Part shown: positions 51,636 through 59,782 of the stretch, piece after piece | How positions within the stretch are numbered: the stretch's first letter is position 1 | Layout: each line of letters opens with the position of its first letter | Source: Pradoshia eiseniae | Lineage (GTDB): Bacteria > Bacillota > Bacilli > Bacillales > Pradoshiaceae | Direction: 5' to 3' | NCBI RefSeq assembly: GCF_002946355.1 | Contig: NZ_PKOZ01000009.1 | Span: 1 to 61,189, forward strand | DNA: 61,189 bases | The notes under the pieces: model-generated | What the model was told of the DNA's origin: nothing | Databases searched by the model: none | The model's input: the letters and a program-made list of their open reading frames with translations, nothing else | Translations under genes and position numbers: made by a program

Positions 51636-52931
51636 CTAGATAACGGAAGTCGTTTTGCCAGAAGGAGCAGTGGTTGAATCTGATTTCAGCATTTCCGGGT
51701 AACCATAGACACCATGCTCACTCATATCAAGACCCATGATTTCTTCTTCCTCTGTTACGCGAAGTCCGCCCATGACGGATTTCATAATGTACAAGATTCC
51801 GTAGGAGACGATGAAGGCAAATGCGCCGCAAACTGCGACTCCCAGTGCCTGCACGCCTAATTGTTCAAAGCCGCCGCCGTAGAATAGACCTGGTTTTCCG
51901 ACTGAAGCCAGTTCAGTTGTGGCGAAGAAACCAGTAGATAATGTACCCCAGATTCCGGCAGCACCGTGAACGGAAAGGGCATAGATAGGATCGTCAATCT
52001 TGCGAGCTTCAAAGAAACGGATGCTATAGAATACGAGAATTCCAGCAACGAAACCAATGATGAGGGCACCCCATGTGTCAACGAAGGCACAGGAAGCAGT
52101 GATAGCAACCAAACCGGCCAATGCGCCGTTTAGCATCATGGATACATCTGCCTTGCCAAGTACAATCCAGGAAATCATCATCGCGGCAACGGTTCCTGCA
52201 GCAGCAGCGAGATTCGTATTCAAAGCAACAAACCCGAAGAATCCGGCATCGACAGAGACCGTGCTGCCGGCATTGAAGCCAAACCAGCCAACCCATAAAA
52301 GCAAGACGCTAAGCGCAGTGTACACTTGGTTATGTCCATACAGGTTATTGGCAGAGCCATCTTTGTTGAATTTGCCGATCCGTGGCTTCAAGAGGATGGT
52401 TGCAGCTAAGGCTGCCATCGCACCAGTTAAGTGAACGACTGTTGAGCCAGCAAAGTCTTGTTTCCCGTGTTCAGCTAACCAGCCGCCGCCCCAAATCCAA
52501 TGAGCGATTGGCGGGTAAACCAATACGGCGAATAAAACGGCGAATACGAGATAGACGCTCATCTTCGCTCTTTCAGCAAATCCGCCGAAAGCAATTGTCA
52601 TGGCAATTCCAGCAAACGCTGTTTGGAAAACAAAGAATACAGACCCGTTATAGGCGGCACCTTCAGCCTCCGCTCCGGAATAGAAAAAGTCAGATAAGCC
52701 AATAAACTTACTTAGTCCGCCACCATCTCCAAAAATCAATCCATATCCTACTGCCCAGAAGACAATGGAGGATATGCCGAATGTGAGTATCGTTTTACCG
52801 GCGATATGTCCGGCGTTCTTCATTCGGGTGGAGCCTGTCTCCAGCAGGATGAAGCCCCCAATCATTAAAATAACTAAAATTGCTGAAATCATAATCCAGA
52901 GGCTGTTCATTAAATATAAAGTATCTTCCAT
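51636..52931 (-). CDS. amt: ammonium transporter (Amt/NrgA)
   Basis: A 431-residue ammonium channel with 11 membrane helices. The twin pore histidines are in VVHLTGAMAAL and SVHGAAGIWGTL, and the phenylalanine-gate region FFVFQTAFAGIAMTIAFGGF is present. The usual PII partner gene (nrgB/glnK) is not adjacent; instead a DUF294 nucleotidyltransferase and an exonuclease follow. A TnrA-box match lies 80-96 bp upstream, with a -10 TACAAT between, so activation under nitrogen limitation is expected. Confidence 0.95.
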   Translation of the reverse strand: MEDTLYLMNSLWIMISAILVILMIGGFILLETGSTRMKNAGHIAGKTILTFGISSIVFWAVGYGLIFGDGGGLSKFIGLSDFFYSGAEAEGAAYNGSVFFVFQTAFAGIAMTIAFGGFAERAKMSVYLVFAVLFAVLVYPPIAHWIWGGGWLAEHGKQDFAGSTVVHLTGAMAALAATILLKPRIGKFNKDGSANNLYGHNQVYTALSVLLLWVGWFGFNAGSTVSVDAGFFGFVALNTNLAAAAGTVAAMMISWIVLGKADVSMMLNGALAGLVAITASCAFVDTWGALIIGFVAGILVFYSIRFFEARKIDDPIYALSVHGAAGIWGTLSTGFFATTELASVGKPGLFYGGGFEQLGVQALGVAVCGAFAFIVSYGILYIMKSVMGGLRVTEEEEIMGLDMSEHGVYGYPEMLKSDSTTAPSGKTTSVI

Positions 52932-53010
52932 TAGTCCTCACCTTCCATTTCATTATTTTCGCTTGCTGTAATTGTATTGTCGCATCAAGAGAAATGGATT
53001 TCTACAATGA

Positions 53011-53027
53011 TGTTAGAAATCCTTACA
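53011..53027. promoter_or_regulatory. TnrA box upstream of amt
   Basis: TGTTAGAAATCCTTACA matches TGTNANAWWWTMTNACA with a single mismatch near the centre. A minus-strand -10 TACAAT lies at 52976-52971, 34 bp away, the layout of a TnrA-activated promoter. Confidence 0.85.
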
Positions 53028-53091
53028 TGAAAATTGGATTAGGACTAATGTTTCGCATATGAGGTTCATTCTAAGAGGTTGAAAGGGAAGG

Positions 53092-53418
53092 CTATATCTT
53101 TCGGATTCCAAATTGAGCGTTGATTTGTCCTTGTAGCATCTTCTTGCGCAGGGCAGCGGCATCCTCCTTTTTCTTCTCCCGGATCATTTCTTGGCGAATC
53201 TCGAAGGTTTGGACACCATCCTCAATTTTCTCGGCTATTTCCATAAGCAGCTCGATATCGGTGAAGGAGTATTTCCTGCTTCCCCCGGAGGTCCGACTCG
53301 GAAATATCAATTTCCGTTCTTCATAATATCGGATTTGCCTCTCTGTCAATCCGGTCAGTTCTCTGACTACACCTATTGTTATGACCTTTTTGTCCTTATA
53401 GGAAGACTCCTGTGTCAT
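53092..53418 (-). CDS. tnrA: nitrogen regulator TnrA (paralogue 1)
   Basis: A 108-residue MerR-type regulator. KKVITIGVVRELTGLTERQI then RYYEERKLIFPSRT is the winged-helix region, SRKYSFTDIELLMEIAEKIE the second part, and the C-terminal MLQGQINAQFGIRKI the TnrA glutamine-synthetase-interaction tail. It activates or represses nitrogen genes when glutamine is scarce. RBS GAGGTG. A perfect TnrA box lies between a -35 TTAACA and -10 TATTAT just upstream, which points to autorepression. Confidence 0.93.
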   Translation of the reverse strand: MTQESSYKDKKVITIGVVRELTGLTERQIRYYEERKLIFPSRTSGGSRKYSFTDIELLMEIAEKIEDGVQTFEIRQEMIREKKKEDAAALRKKMLQGQINAQFGIRKI

Positions 53419-53438
53419 CTGTTATTCACCTCGTTTTA

Positions 53439-53468
53439 ATAATATGTTACATTATCTCACATTGTTAA
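53439..53468 (-). promoter_or_regulatory. tnrA-1 promoter with a perfect TnrA box in its spacer
   Basis: On the minus strand TTAACA, 18 nt, TATTAT. The box TGTTACATTATCTCACA (plus strand 53445-53461) matches every defined position of the consensus and fills the spacer. Steric repression is expected; activation from this position is unlikely. Confidence 0.75.
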
Positions 53469-53589
53469 AAATAAAAAAACAGAAAATTCAAATACATACA
53501 TTTTTTAGATGGAGGGAGACAAAAGACGATGAGCTCACAACCATTCCTCTGTTTGATAAAAACGTATGTTAGGACTTCTCCCAAAAAAG

Positions 53590-53617
53590 TTGAGAAAACG
53601 CTTTATTTAGAGATAAT
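53590..53617 (+). promoter_or_regulatory. candidate promoter of tnrA-2
   Basis: TTGAGA, 16 nt, GATAAT, about 45 bp before the start codon. Confidence 0.5.
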
Positions 53618-53661
53618 CATCTATAAGGCATGTCAAAAGCTATGTGGTAAAGGAGGGAGCT

Positions 53662-53967
53662 ATGACATCATTTAAAGAGAAAAAAGTGATATCCATTGGA
53701 ATTGTCAGTGAATTAACAGGTCTAACCCTTCGGAAAATCCGTTATTATGAGGAGCGGGGCCTGCTCGCTCCCGGCCGGACGGAAAAGGGAGTAAGAAAAT
53801 ATTCATTCGCAGATGTTGAAACCCTAATGAAGATTGCTGAGAAAAGAGAAGAAGGGGTACAAACAGCGGAGATTAAGGAAAAGTTAACGAAGGAGAGTAA
53901 TCGCAGGAAAATCCGTGATGAAATGATTAAAGGACAGATTAACGCGCAGTTTCGGATGCGAAAGTGA
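53662..53967 (+). CDS. TnrA-type regulator (paralogue 2)
   Basis: A 101-residue paralogue of the divergent TnrA. KEKKVISIGIVSELTGLTLR then KIRYYEERGLLAPGR is the DNA-binding region and the tail reads MIKGQINAQFRMRK. The KKVISIGIVSELTGL stretch is closer to B. subtilis TnrA than paralogue 1 is, while the recognition-region RKIRYYEERG differs from the usual RQIRYYEER(K/R). The ATG at 53662 has AAGGAGGG upstream. Own perfect terminator. Whether it binds the same sites or competes with paralogue 1 cannot be told. Confidence 0.87.
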   Translation: MTSFKEKKVISIGIVSELTGLTLRKIRYYEERGLLAPGRTEKGVRKYSFADVETLMKIAEKREEGVQTAEIKEKLTKESNRRKIRDEMIKGQINAQFRMRK

Positions 53968-53977
53968 AGGCAAGGAG

Positions 53978-54013
53978 AACAGCCGCAAGGAGAAATCCTT
54001 GCGGCTGTTTGTG
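53978..54013 (+). terminator. tnrA-2 terminator
   Basis: AACAGCCGCAAGG/CCTTGCGGCTGTT hairpin, 6-nt loop. Confidence 0.9.
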
Positions 54014-54051
54014 GGAAGATATAGGGGGCTGGCTGTTGTGTTAAATAAGGG

Positions 54052-54300
54052 TTATCCTGCTGACTTTTCATTGGCAGCGGATAAGAACAAGGCTTCAAGC
54101 AGACCGATATAGGCTTTCTTTTCGTTTGAGGGAATCGGTTTAGTGAAGATCTCCCGCTTATTCTCGCTATTCTGCAGGAGGCGCATTAAATCATCAGCAC
54201 GTGAGCCGCAATGATCCAGCAGCTCCTCGTAAAGCTCATCTCTTAATAAGTCTAATTGGATAATCAGTTGTGCTAACTGGACATTCCTTCGATTTTTCAT
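54052..54300 (-). CDS. 82-residue protein with TnrA-type upstream control, unknown
   Basis: Reads MKNRRNVQLAQLIIQLDLLR followed by DELYEELLDHCGSRADDLMR, then a polar middle and an alanine-rich helix (LLEALFLSAANEKSAG). Probably all-helical and soluble; one cysteine. The ATG at 54300 has AAGGG 9 nt upstream. A perfect TnrA box lies 139 bp upstream with a -10 GATAAC at 54402-54397, spaced like that of amt. This makes it a candidate nitrogen-stress small protein. No family recognised. Confidence 0.7.
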   Translation of the reverse strand: MKNRRNVQLAQLIIQLDLLRDELYEELLDHCGSRADDLMRLLQNSENKREIFTKPIPSNEKKAYIGLLEALFLSAANEKSAG

Positions 54301-54438
54301 GAACATTCACCCTTTCGCCTTAAGTATTACCTTTGTTACTGAAGATAAGTTGTTGACATTAGAATACGAGCATTTTATTCAAATGTCATGCCTTTTGTTA
54401 TCTTTTCTAACGTCTTATTTCGAATTTTATAGTTTATT

Positions 54439-54455
54439 TGTTAGATAATCTTACA
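54439..54455. promoter_or_regulatory. perfect TnrA box upstream of the 82-residue ORF
   Basis: TGTTAGATAATCTTACA matches every defined position of TGTNANAWWWTMTNACA. The only gene it can serve nearby is the minus-strand 82-residue ORF; the other neighbour ends here. Confidence 0.85.
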
Positions 54456-54582
54456 TTAAGTAAGGGAAAGGTAGGGAGGTTCCTGTTAAATTTTCTACGG
54501 CAGATAAATGAATGTGAATTTGCGCAGGGGATACAACGTTAAAGGGAATGATAATGCAGCAATTAAAATGTACCATTATAAA

Positions 54583-54620
54583 AGGGACAACCACCCTGTA
54601 ATCGGTGATTGTCCTTTTTT
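54583..54620. terminator. terminator of the SDR gene
   Basis: GGACAACCACC/GGTGATTGTCC stem with A- and T-rich flanks, usable in both directions. Confidence 0.85.
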
Positions 54621-54631
54621 ATGGAATGCAA

Positions 54632-55381
54632 TTATTTAGTATTCGTAAATCCTCCGTCTATGCGAATGACTTCACCATTAATGTATTGTGCTTTTGATGT
54701 AAGCAGGAATGCGACCAGCTCTGCGACCTCTTCAGGGGTTCCAAGCCTTTTTTGCGGGATTCCTTTCGTCGCGTTCTCTTTCATTGAAGGGTTTGCTTCA
54801 TAAAAAGCTTTGACCATTGGTGTTTCTGTTGGACCTGGTGCAATAGCATTGATGCGTAATCCATCCTTTGCATATTCAGCGACCATGCTTTTTGTTAATC
54901 CGATAATTCCATGCTTTGTGGCGGAGTAGGTTACTACAGAATCCTGCCCGATGACACCGGCGCTTGAAGCTGTATTGACGATTGAACCAGCACCGTTCTT
55001 AAGCATGACTTCCGCAACATATCGGACACCGTACAAAGCACCCATCAGATTAATGTTGACGATTTGCTGAATCTCTTCGATCTTTGAATCGAGGAAATAG
55101 GACCCGCTGCCGGAAATGCCAGCATTATTAAAGAAATAATCAATCGTTCCAAAACGTTCTACAGTTTGGTCCACATAGTTCTTTACATCCTCTGCCTTAG
55201 AAACATCCGCTTTGATAAACATGGCGTCAACACCAGATTGCTTTACCATCTCGACGGTTTCACGGCCTCCTTCTTCATTTATATCAACCGCAACGATGTT
55301 TATTTTCTCCTGAGCTAAGCGGATGGCGACCGCTTGTCCTAGCCCGCTGCCTGCTCCGGTAATAATGACGACTTTACTCAT
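54632..55381 (-). CDS. short-chain dehydrogenase/reductase
   Basis: A 249-residue classical SDR. TGAGSGLGQAVA is the TGxxxGxG cofactor loop, NNAG follows, and the S-x12-Y-SATK catalytic triad is in NTASSAGVIGQDSVVTYSAT then K. D at the end of beta-2 (IVAVDINEEGG) suggests NAD(H). GGFTNTK is the typical end. Substrate unknown; similar to glucose or 3-oxoacyl dehydrogenases. RBS AGGAGGT. Confidence 0.92.
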   Translation of the reverse strand: MSKVVIITGAGSGLGQAVAIRLAQEKINIVAVDINEEGGRETVEMVKQSGVDAMFIKADVSKAEDVKNYVDQTVERFGTIDYFFNNAGISGSGSYFLDSKIEEIQQIVNINLMGALYGVRYVAEVMLKNGAGSIVNTASSAGVIGQDSVVTYSATKHGIIGLTKSMVAEYAKDGLRINAIAPGPTETPMVKAFYEANPSMKENATKGIPQKRLGTPEEVAELVAFLLTSKAQYINGEVIRIDGGFTNTK

Positions 55382-55682
55382 AAGTATGACCTCCTAAAAT
55401 GATGTGCCTTTTTTTCTAGGCATCCGTTCTGTATTTACCCGAAATGAGAAGTGACAAACTAAATAGTGAGGTTATGGAGTTTTAAGACTACATGATGGAG
55501 CGTCGCAGGGAGAGATTATTATGCAGCAAAAGGTTTTTTGGGGGCGGTACCTGGGTGCCCTGATGGGTATACGGATGGAACTTTGTCATGAAAGCTTCCA
55601 TTAGGGAGCATTGAACAGACGAACTATCTAACGGCTGCCATCCATGCCTGTTCTTTTTAAAGCTGCTGTATATGGGGATTAA
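55382..55682. other. intergenic region, nothing identified
   Basis: About 300 bases. No ORF with a ribosome binding site, hairpin with T-run or clear operator is seen apart from the SDR leader. Confidence 0.4.
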
Positions 55683-55913
55683 TCAAATCATTGGACCTGA
55701 AGGTAAGAACAATGAAAGGCAAATATAAATCGTCATGCTGGAACACACGGGGAATAGGAATAGGGTCGGGAGAATAACCGCAAGCCAAAAGGAAAGGAGC
55801 AGAAAAATAGGTTGTGAGTATACGATAAAAGACAGGGATAATGCCAAAAGCAGTAAGACCCCTGTCATATTTATCATTCGAAGGTACCAATTGTCGATAA
55901 GAATGAAGATCAT
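55683..55913 (-). CDS. 76-residue membrane protein coupled to the upstream gene
   Basis: Two long hydrophobic segments (about residues 17-33 and 36-56), with little polar sequence. The ATG overlaps the stop of the preceding 128-residue gene (ATGA), a standard translational coupling arrangement, and GAGGT lies in that gene's last codons. This supports it as a real gene. No family recognised. Confidence 0.6.
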   Translation of the reverse strand: MIFILIDNWYLRMINMTGVLLLLALSLSFIVYSQPIFLLLSFWLAVILPTLFLFPVCSSMTIYICLSLFLPSGPMI

Positions 55914-56296
55914 ACCTCTTTTATGGCAATGGCTTTTGAATAGTTAATCATTTTACATCCTGCAAGGTCTTCTTCATTCAATAAGCCTAATTTTATAGAG
56001 GCGCTTATTTTCTGCTCATCCGGTATCTTTTTTACTTCGATTAACTCGCTCATTCTTAGTTCTTCTAGTTTTTTCACGGTTGGCTCTGGCAGATATTTTT
56101 CCGTTTTCCTGATTTGGCGCTGCAGCTTCAGACCGTTTTCGATTAACTCTCCTTTTTGGTTGACGCCGGTATGCTTGTCAAAGAAATGATGGAAGACTTC
56201 CTTTAATGCATTCATTTCATCTTCAATCGTCTTTTTTTCCTTCATTAAGCAATGGTAGCGGGCTATCATGTCTGCGGTCACAAGAATATCATGCAA
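55910..56296 (-). CDS. 128-residue coiled-coil protein, unknown
   Basis: A mostly helical, charged protein with a long coiled-coil-like region (MIARYHCLMKEKKTIEDEMN, ALKEVFHHFFDKH) and a C-terminal segment LNEEDLAGCKMINYSKAIAI. TTG start with GGAGGG 7 nt upstream; an overlapping ATG frame stops at once. The design resembles small phage- or element-borne proteins, but no other phage gene is near. Forms a two-gene unit with the 76-residue membrane protein. Confidence 0.65.
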   Translation of the reverse strand: MHDILVTADMIARYHCLMKEKKTIEDEMNALKEVFHHFFDKHTGVNQKGELIENGLKLQRQIRKTEKYLPEPTVKKLEELRMSELIEVKKIPDEQKISASIKLGLLNEEDLAGCKMINYSKAIAIKEV

Positions 56297-56777
56297 AAGA
56301 GATCCCTCCTGCTAATTGATTAGTTTGTACAACATATTTTTGATTAACGCATTATATGCCTTCCAGTGCATTTTCATTGAAAAGGTTTATTCCTGATTGC
56401 TATAGCCTATGTTTATGAGAGAATACGATATTAATTGAAAGACGAATGCTGAAGACGTGGTCTGCTGCTATATGGGGAGCTTTTTCTGGTCCTGGGGTTA
56501 ACATTGGAGCCATCCTTGTGCTGATTTCCTCTACAATGGAGCCACCGGACTGCTCCTTTCCTTAATACGTGACGAGACATATTCCGTGGATATCAAGTGA
56601 AAATGTTTTTCTGTGCAAAACTAATCTGAGAGATACACAGCAAATCATGTGTGGTTTTTTCTATGAATCACTTTAATCCACAGAGGTATTTAAGTAAAAG
56701 TGGTTGAAAAAAGGCTCTTTTTTCCTTATTCTAAAATAACAGAGTTTAGAATGTTAACACAGTGGAGGCAATACAGA
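56297..56777. other. intergenic region with a possible 39-codon ORF
   Basis: About 480 bases. A frame at 56446-56565 reads MLKTWSAAIWGAFSGPGVNI followed by GAILVLISST and MEPPDCSFP, a single membrane-like segment, but its ribosome binding site is weak. It may be a membrane-protein remnant. The 3' end is the leader of the aldolase-like gene with GGAGG. Confidence 0.35.
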
Positions 56778-57836
56778 ATGTATAGTTTTAAAAATGATTA
56801 TTGTGAAGGTGCCCATCCGGCTTTATTGAAAGCATTAGTGGAATCGAATATGCAACAAGAAGAAGGCTATGGGTATGATACTTTTACGAAGGAAGCCATC
56901 CGGCTGTTAAAGGAAAAAATCCAAAATCCTGATATAGATATTCATTTTCTCAATGGCGGTACACAGACAAATCTTACGGCGATTTCCGCCTTCTTAAAGC
57001 CCCATCACGCGGTGATTGCTCCGCATACGGGACATATATTTGTCAATGAAGCGGGAGCAATTGAAGCGACAGGGCATAAGGTCATAACCGTTCCGGGGTA
57101 TAACGGAAAGCTTAAGCCTGAACAAGTGGAAGCGGTATTGGCCGCCCATCCTGATGAACATACCGTGAGACCGAAGCTCGTCTATATCTCCAATCCGACA
57201 GAGCTAGGGACCATTTATAAAAAAGATGAATTACGAGCTTTGAAAGAGGTTTGCACGAAAAATAATCTCTATTTGTATGTGGATGGCGCCCGACTTGGCT
57301 CGGCGCTTATGTCAGCTGAAAATGATATGACGCTCGCTGAATTTGCGGCATATCCTGATGCGTTCTATATCGGCGGGACGAAAAATGGAGCGCTAATGGG
57401 AGAGGCACTTATTATCCAGCGGGATGAATTAAAGGAAGATTTCCGTTATTCAATGAAGCAAAAAGGGGCCATGCTTGCGAAAAGCAGACTTCTCGGCATT
57501 CAGTTTACGGAATTGTTTAAAGGGCATCTTTTCTGGGATTTAGCCGATCATGCCAACCTGATGGCCCAAAGGCTGCAAGACGGATTAGCAGCTAATGGCG
57601 TAACCTTCTTGGTGCAAGCATCTACCAACCAGCTCTTCCCGGTTCTTTCCGATCAGCTGATTGAAGAGCTGCAAAAGAAATATTCATTCTATATTTGGCA
57701 ACGAGTGAATGAGAAAACTTCCGCCATTCGCCTGATCACTTCATGGGCGACCAGAGAAGAGAAGGTGGACCAATTTATCGCGGACGTCAAGGCGATTAAA
57801 AACAGAATAGAGAAAAAACAAACGAGCTTTGCTTAA
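56778..57836 (+). CDS. threonine aldolase-like PLP enzyme (beta-eliminating lyase family)
   Basis: A 352-residue fold-type I PLP enzyme. Motifs: FLNGGTQTNLTAISAFLKPH (PLP phosphate site), HTGHIFVNEAGAIE, YVDGARLGSALM (the aspartate contacting the PLP ring) and YIGGTKNGALMGE (lysine Schiff base). It likely cleaves L-allo- or L-threonine to glycine and acetaldehyde, though related lyases share these motifs. The ATG at 56778 has GGAGG 9 nt upstream; the longer frame's first 26 residues are unlike the family. Confidence 0.87.
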   Translation: MYSFKNDYCEGAHPALLKALVESNMQQEEGYGYDTFTKEAIRLLKEKIQNPDIDIHFLNGGTQTNLTAISAFLKPHHAVIAPHTGHIFVNEAGAIEATGHKVITVPGYNGKLKPEQVEAVLAAHPDEHTVRPKLVYISNPTELGTIYKKDELRALKEVCTKNNLYLYVDGARLGSALMSAENDMTLAEFAAYPDAFYIGGTKNGALMGEALIIQRDELKEDFRYSMKQKGAMLAKSRLLGIQFTELFKGHLFWDLADHANLMAQRLQDGLAANGVTFLVQASTNQLFPVLSDQLIEELQKKYSFYIWQRVNEKTSAIRLITSWATREEKVDQFIADVKAIKNRIEKKQTSFA

Positions 57837-57840
57837 TAGG

Positions 57841-57875
57841 AACAACCCCTTCTACTATAGAGGGGGTTGTTTTGT
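57841..57875 (+). terminator. terminator of the aldolase-like gene
   Basis: AACAACCCC/GGGGTTGTT with T-rich tail. Confidence 0.88.
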
Positions 57876-58109
57876 TAGGACAGGAATCAGGACTTATAGA
57901 GGTCAGGGCTATATGAAGCCAATCCATGTAAAAACGATCCGGCTCATCTCATTCTAAGCACAATTCCATCTCTTCGTTTGACAATAATGATCCTGATAAA
58001 ACATATATTGTAAGGACGAACAAAGAAATTGACCATATTATTCCAAGTTTGTACAATAATAAAAACATTAGAGAATAGACGTTGATTTTTGATAAAAGGG
58101 GATAGAAGG

Positions 58110-59690
58110 ATGAAACAACTATGGTTTGGCGGCCCTATTTACACGATGGAGCGGGAGATGGAAACGGTCGAAGCTGTTCTGGTGGAAAACGGCTTCATCC
58201 TTGATGCTGGAAAGCTTGCTGATTTGAAAGACCTGGCGGATGAAGAGATCGATTTGAAAGGAGCCGCTATGTACCCAGGGTTTGTTGATAGTCATATTCA
58301 CCTTCTCTATCAGGGAGAAAAGCTTATGAGGCTGGATCTATCACAGGCAAAGTCAGCAGATGAGATGCTTGATATGCTCAGGGAGGCAGCAGAGAAAACG
58401 CCTGATGGGAAATGGCTGTTTGGTGATGGCTGGAATGAGAATCAGTTTACTGATAAACGAATACCCTCCCTTGCTGAGCTTGATGCCATCCATACCGGCC
58501 CCATGCTATTAACACGTGTATGCCGCCATATGACTCTAGCAAATACGGCTGCCCTGAAAGTCGGCGGAATAAATGTACATAGCATCGCGCCTAAAGGCGG
58601 GGAGATTGGCCGCGATGAGACCGGCAACTTAAATGGGCTATTATATGATCAGGCAATGAATGCGGTGAATGATGCACAGCCCAAAAAAGGAGAAGAGTAT
58701 CTTGCCTACTTAACGGAGGCGCTTGAGAGAGCCATCCGGCAGCTGCAGAGCTATGGGTTGACTGGTGTGCATACGGAGGATATGGATTATTTCGGTCCTT
58801 ATCAAAACCCGCTTACCGCTTTCCAGCGGACAGTCGGGAAAGCTCATCATTTCAGGGTCCACTTGCTTAGGCATAATGCGGTCTTTGAGCAAATGATAAA
58901 GGATAAGCCTCAATATGATGAGCCTTTCATTGAACCGGGTGCGATGAAGATCTTTGCGGATGGTGCATTCGGAGGCTCTACGGCCGCCTTATCCAGTCCA
59001 TATGCAGATAATCCAGAAACTCATGGACTTCTCATTCATTCGGATGAAGAGCTAGTGAGATTGGTTCAGCTGGCAAGGGCCTATGATGAGGCGGTCGCTG
59101 TCCATATCATTGGCGATATGGCTGCAGAGCAAGTGATCAGTGTCCTTGAGAAATACCCTGTTGCAGCAGGTAAACGTGATCGCCTCATCCATTGCAGCGT
59201 CCTTCGCCCAGACTTAATTGAGCGTATGAAAAAGCTCGCGGTCGTTTTAGACCTTCAGCCTGCCTTCGTTCCATCTGATTTCCCTTGGGTCATTGACCGC
59301 TTGGGCTCAGAAAGATTGAAATGGTCCTATACCTGCAAAACGCTCATCAACGAAGGGTTTATCTGTGCGGCAGGAACGGATGCCCCAGTGGAGGACATCA
59401 ACCCGCTTTGGACCATTTATGCCGCTGTTGAACGGAAAAGTCCTAATCAGCAGCATGACGGTTATATTCCCGAAGAGAAAATCTCACGCTATGAAGCAAT
59501 TCAAATGTACACGGTCGGTAGTGCCCAGGCTATTTGCAAGGAGCATGAACGAGGTTTAATCAAGCGGGGCTATGCAGCCGACTTCTCTGTTTTCGATCGG
59601 GATTTATTTGCGGGGACTACTGAAGATATGCTGAAGGCAAGAGCGGTAAAAACGGTAGTAGACGGCCGCATTGTCTTCCAACGATTGTAA
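58110..59690 (+). CDS. amidohydrolase, YtcJ family
   Basis: A 526-residue metal-dependent hydrolase of the Amidohydro_3 class. GFVDSHIHLLYQGEK is the HxH metal motif, KIFADGAFGGSTAALSSPY contains the carboxylated-lysine region typical of YtcJ, HIIGDMAAEQV and AAGTDAPVEDINP the later metal ligands. Substrate is unknown. The ATG at 58110 has AAGGGG about 8 nt upstream. Single gene. Confidence 0.9.
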   Translation: MKQLWFGGPIYTMEREMETVEAVLVENGFILDAGKLADLKDLADEEIDLKGAAMYPGFVDSHIHLLYQGEKLMRLDLSQAKSADEMLDMLREAAEKTPDGKWLFGDGWNENQFTDKRIPSLAELDAIHTGPMLLTRVCRHMTLANTAALKVGGINVHSIAPKGGEIGRDETGNLNGLLYDQAMNAVNDAQPKKGEEYLAYLTEALERAIRQLQSYGLTGVHTEDMDYFGPYQNPLTAFQRTVGKAHHFRVHLLRHNAVFEQMIKDKPQYDEPFIEPGAMKIFADGAFGGSTAALSSPYADNPETHGLLIHSDEELVRLVQLARAYDEAVAVHIIGDMAAEQVISVLEKYPVAAGKRDRLIHCSVLRPDLIERMKKLAVVLDLQPAFVPSDFPWVIDRLGSERLKWSYTCKTLINEGFICAAGTDAPVEDINPLWTIYAAVERKSPNQQHDGYIPEEKISRYEAIQMYTVGSAQAICKEHERGLIKRGYAADFSVFDRDLFAGTTEDMLKARAVKTVVDGRIVFQRL

Positions 59691-59782
59691 TTAAGTGAGC
59701 CATCCATTCGTGAAAACGAGGGAAGAACTGTATAATGAGACATATATAGGATTCATCCCAATTGGAAAAAGGAGGTTTAAGC

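Larger units (their letters stand above)
54307..54631. other. intergenic region with TnrA box
   Basis: About 325 bases. It holds the promoter region of the 82-residue gene, its TnrA box (54439-54455) and, at the far end, the SDR gene terminator. No other gene is seen. Confidence 0.6.

Noticed and set aside
53470..53490. CodY-like AAAACAGAAAATT segment between the tnrA genes
   Set aside because: Only about 11 of 15 positions match in a very A-rich stretch.
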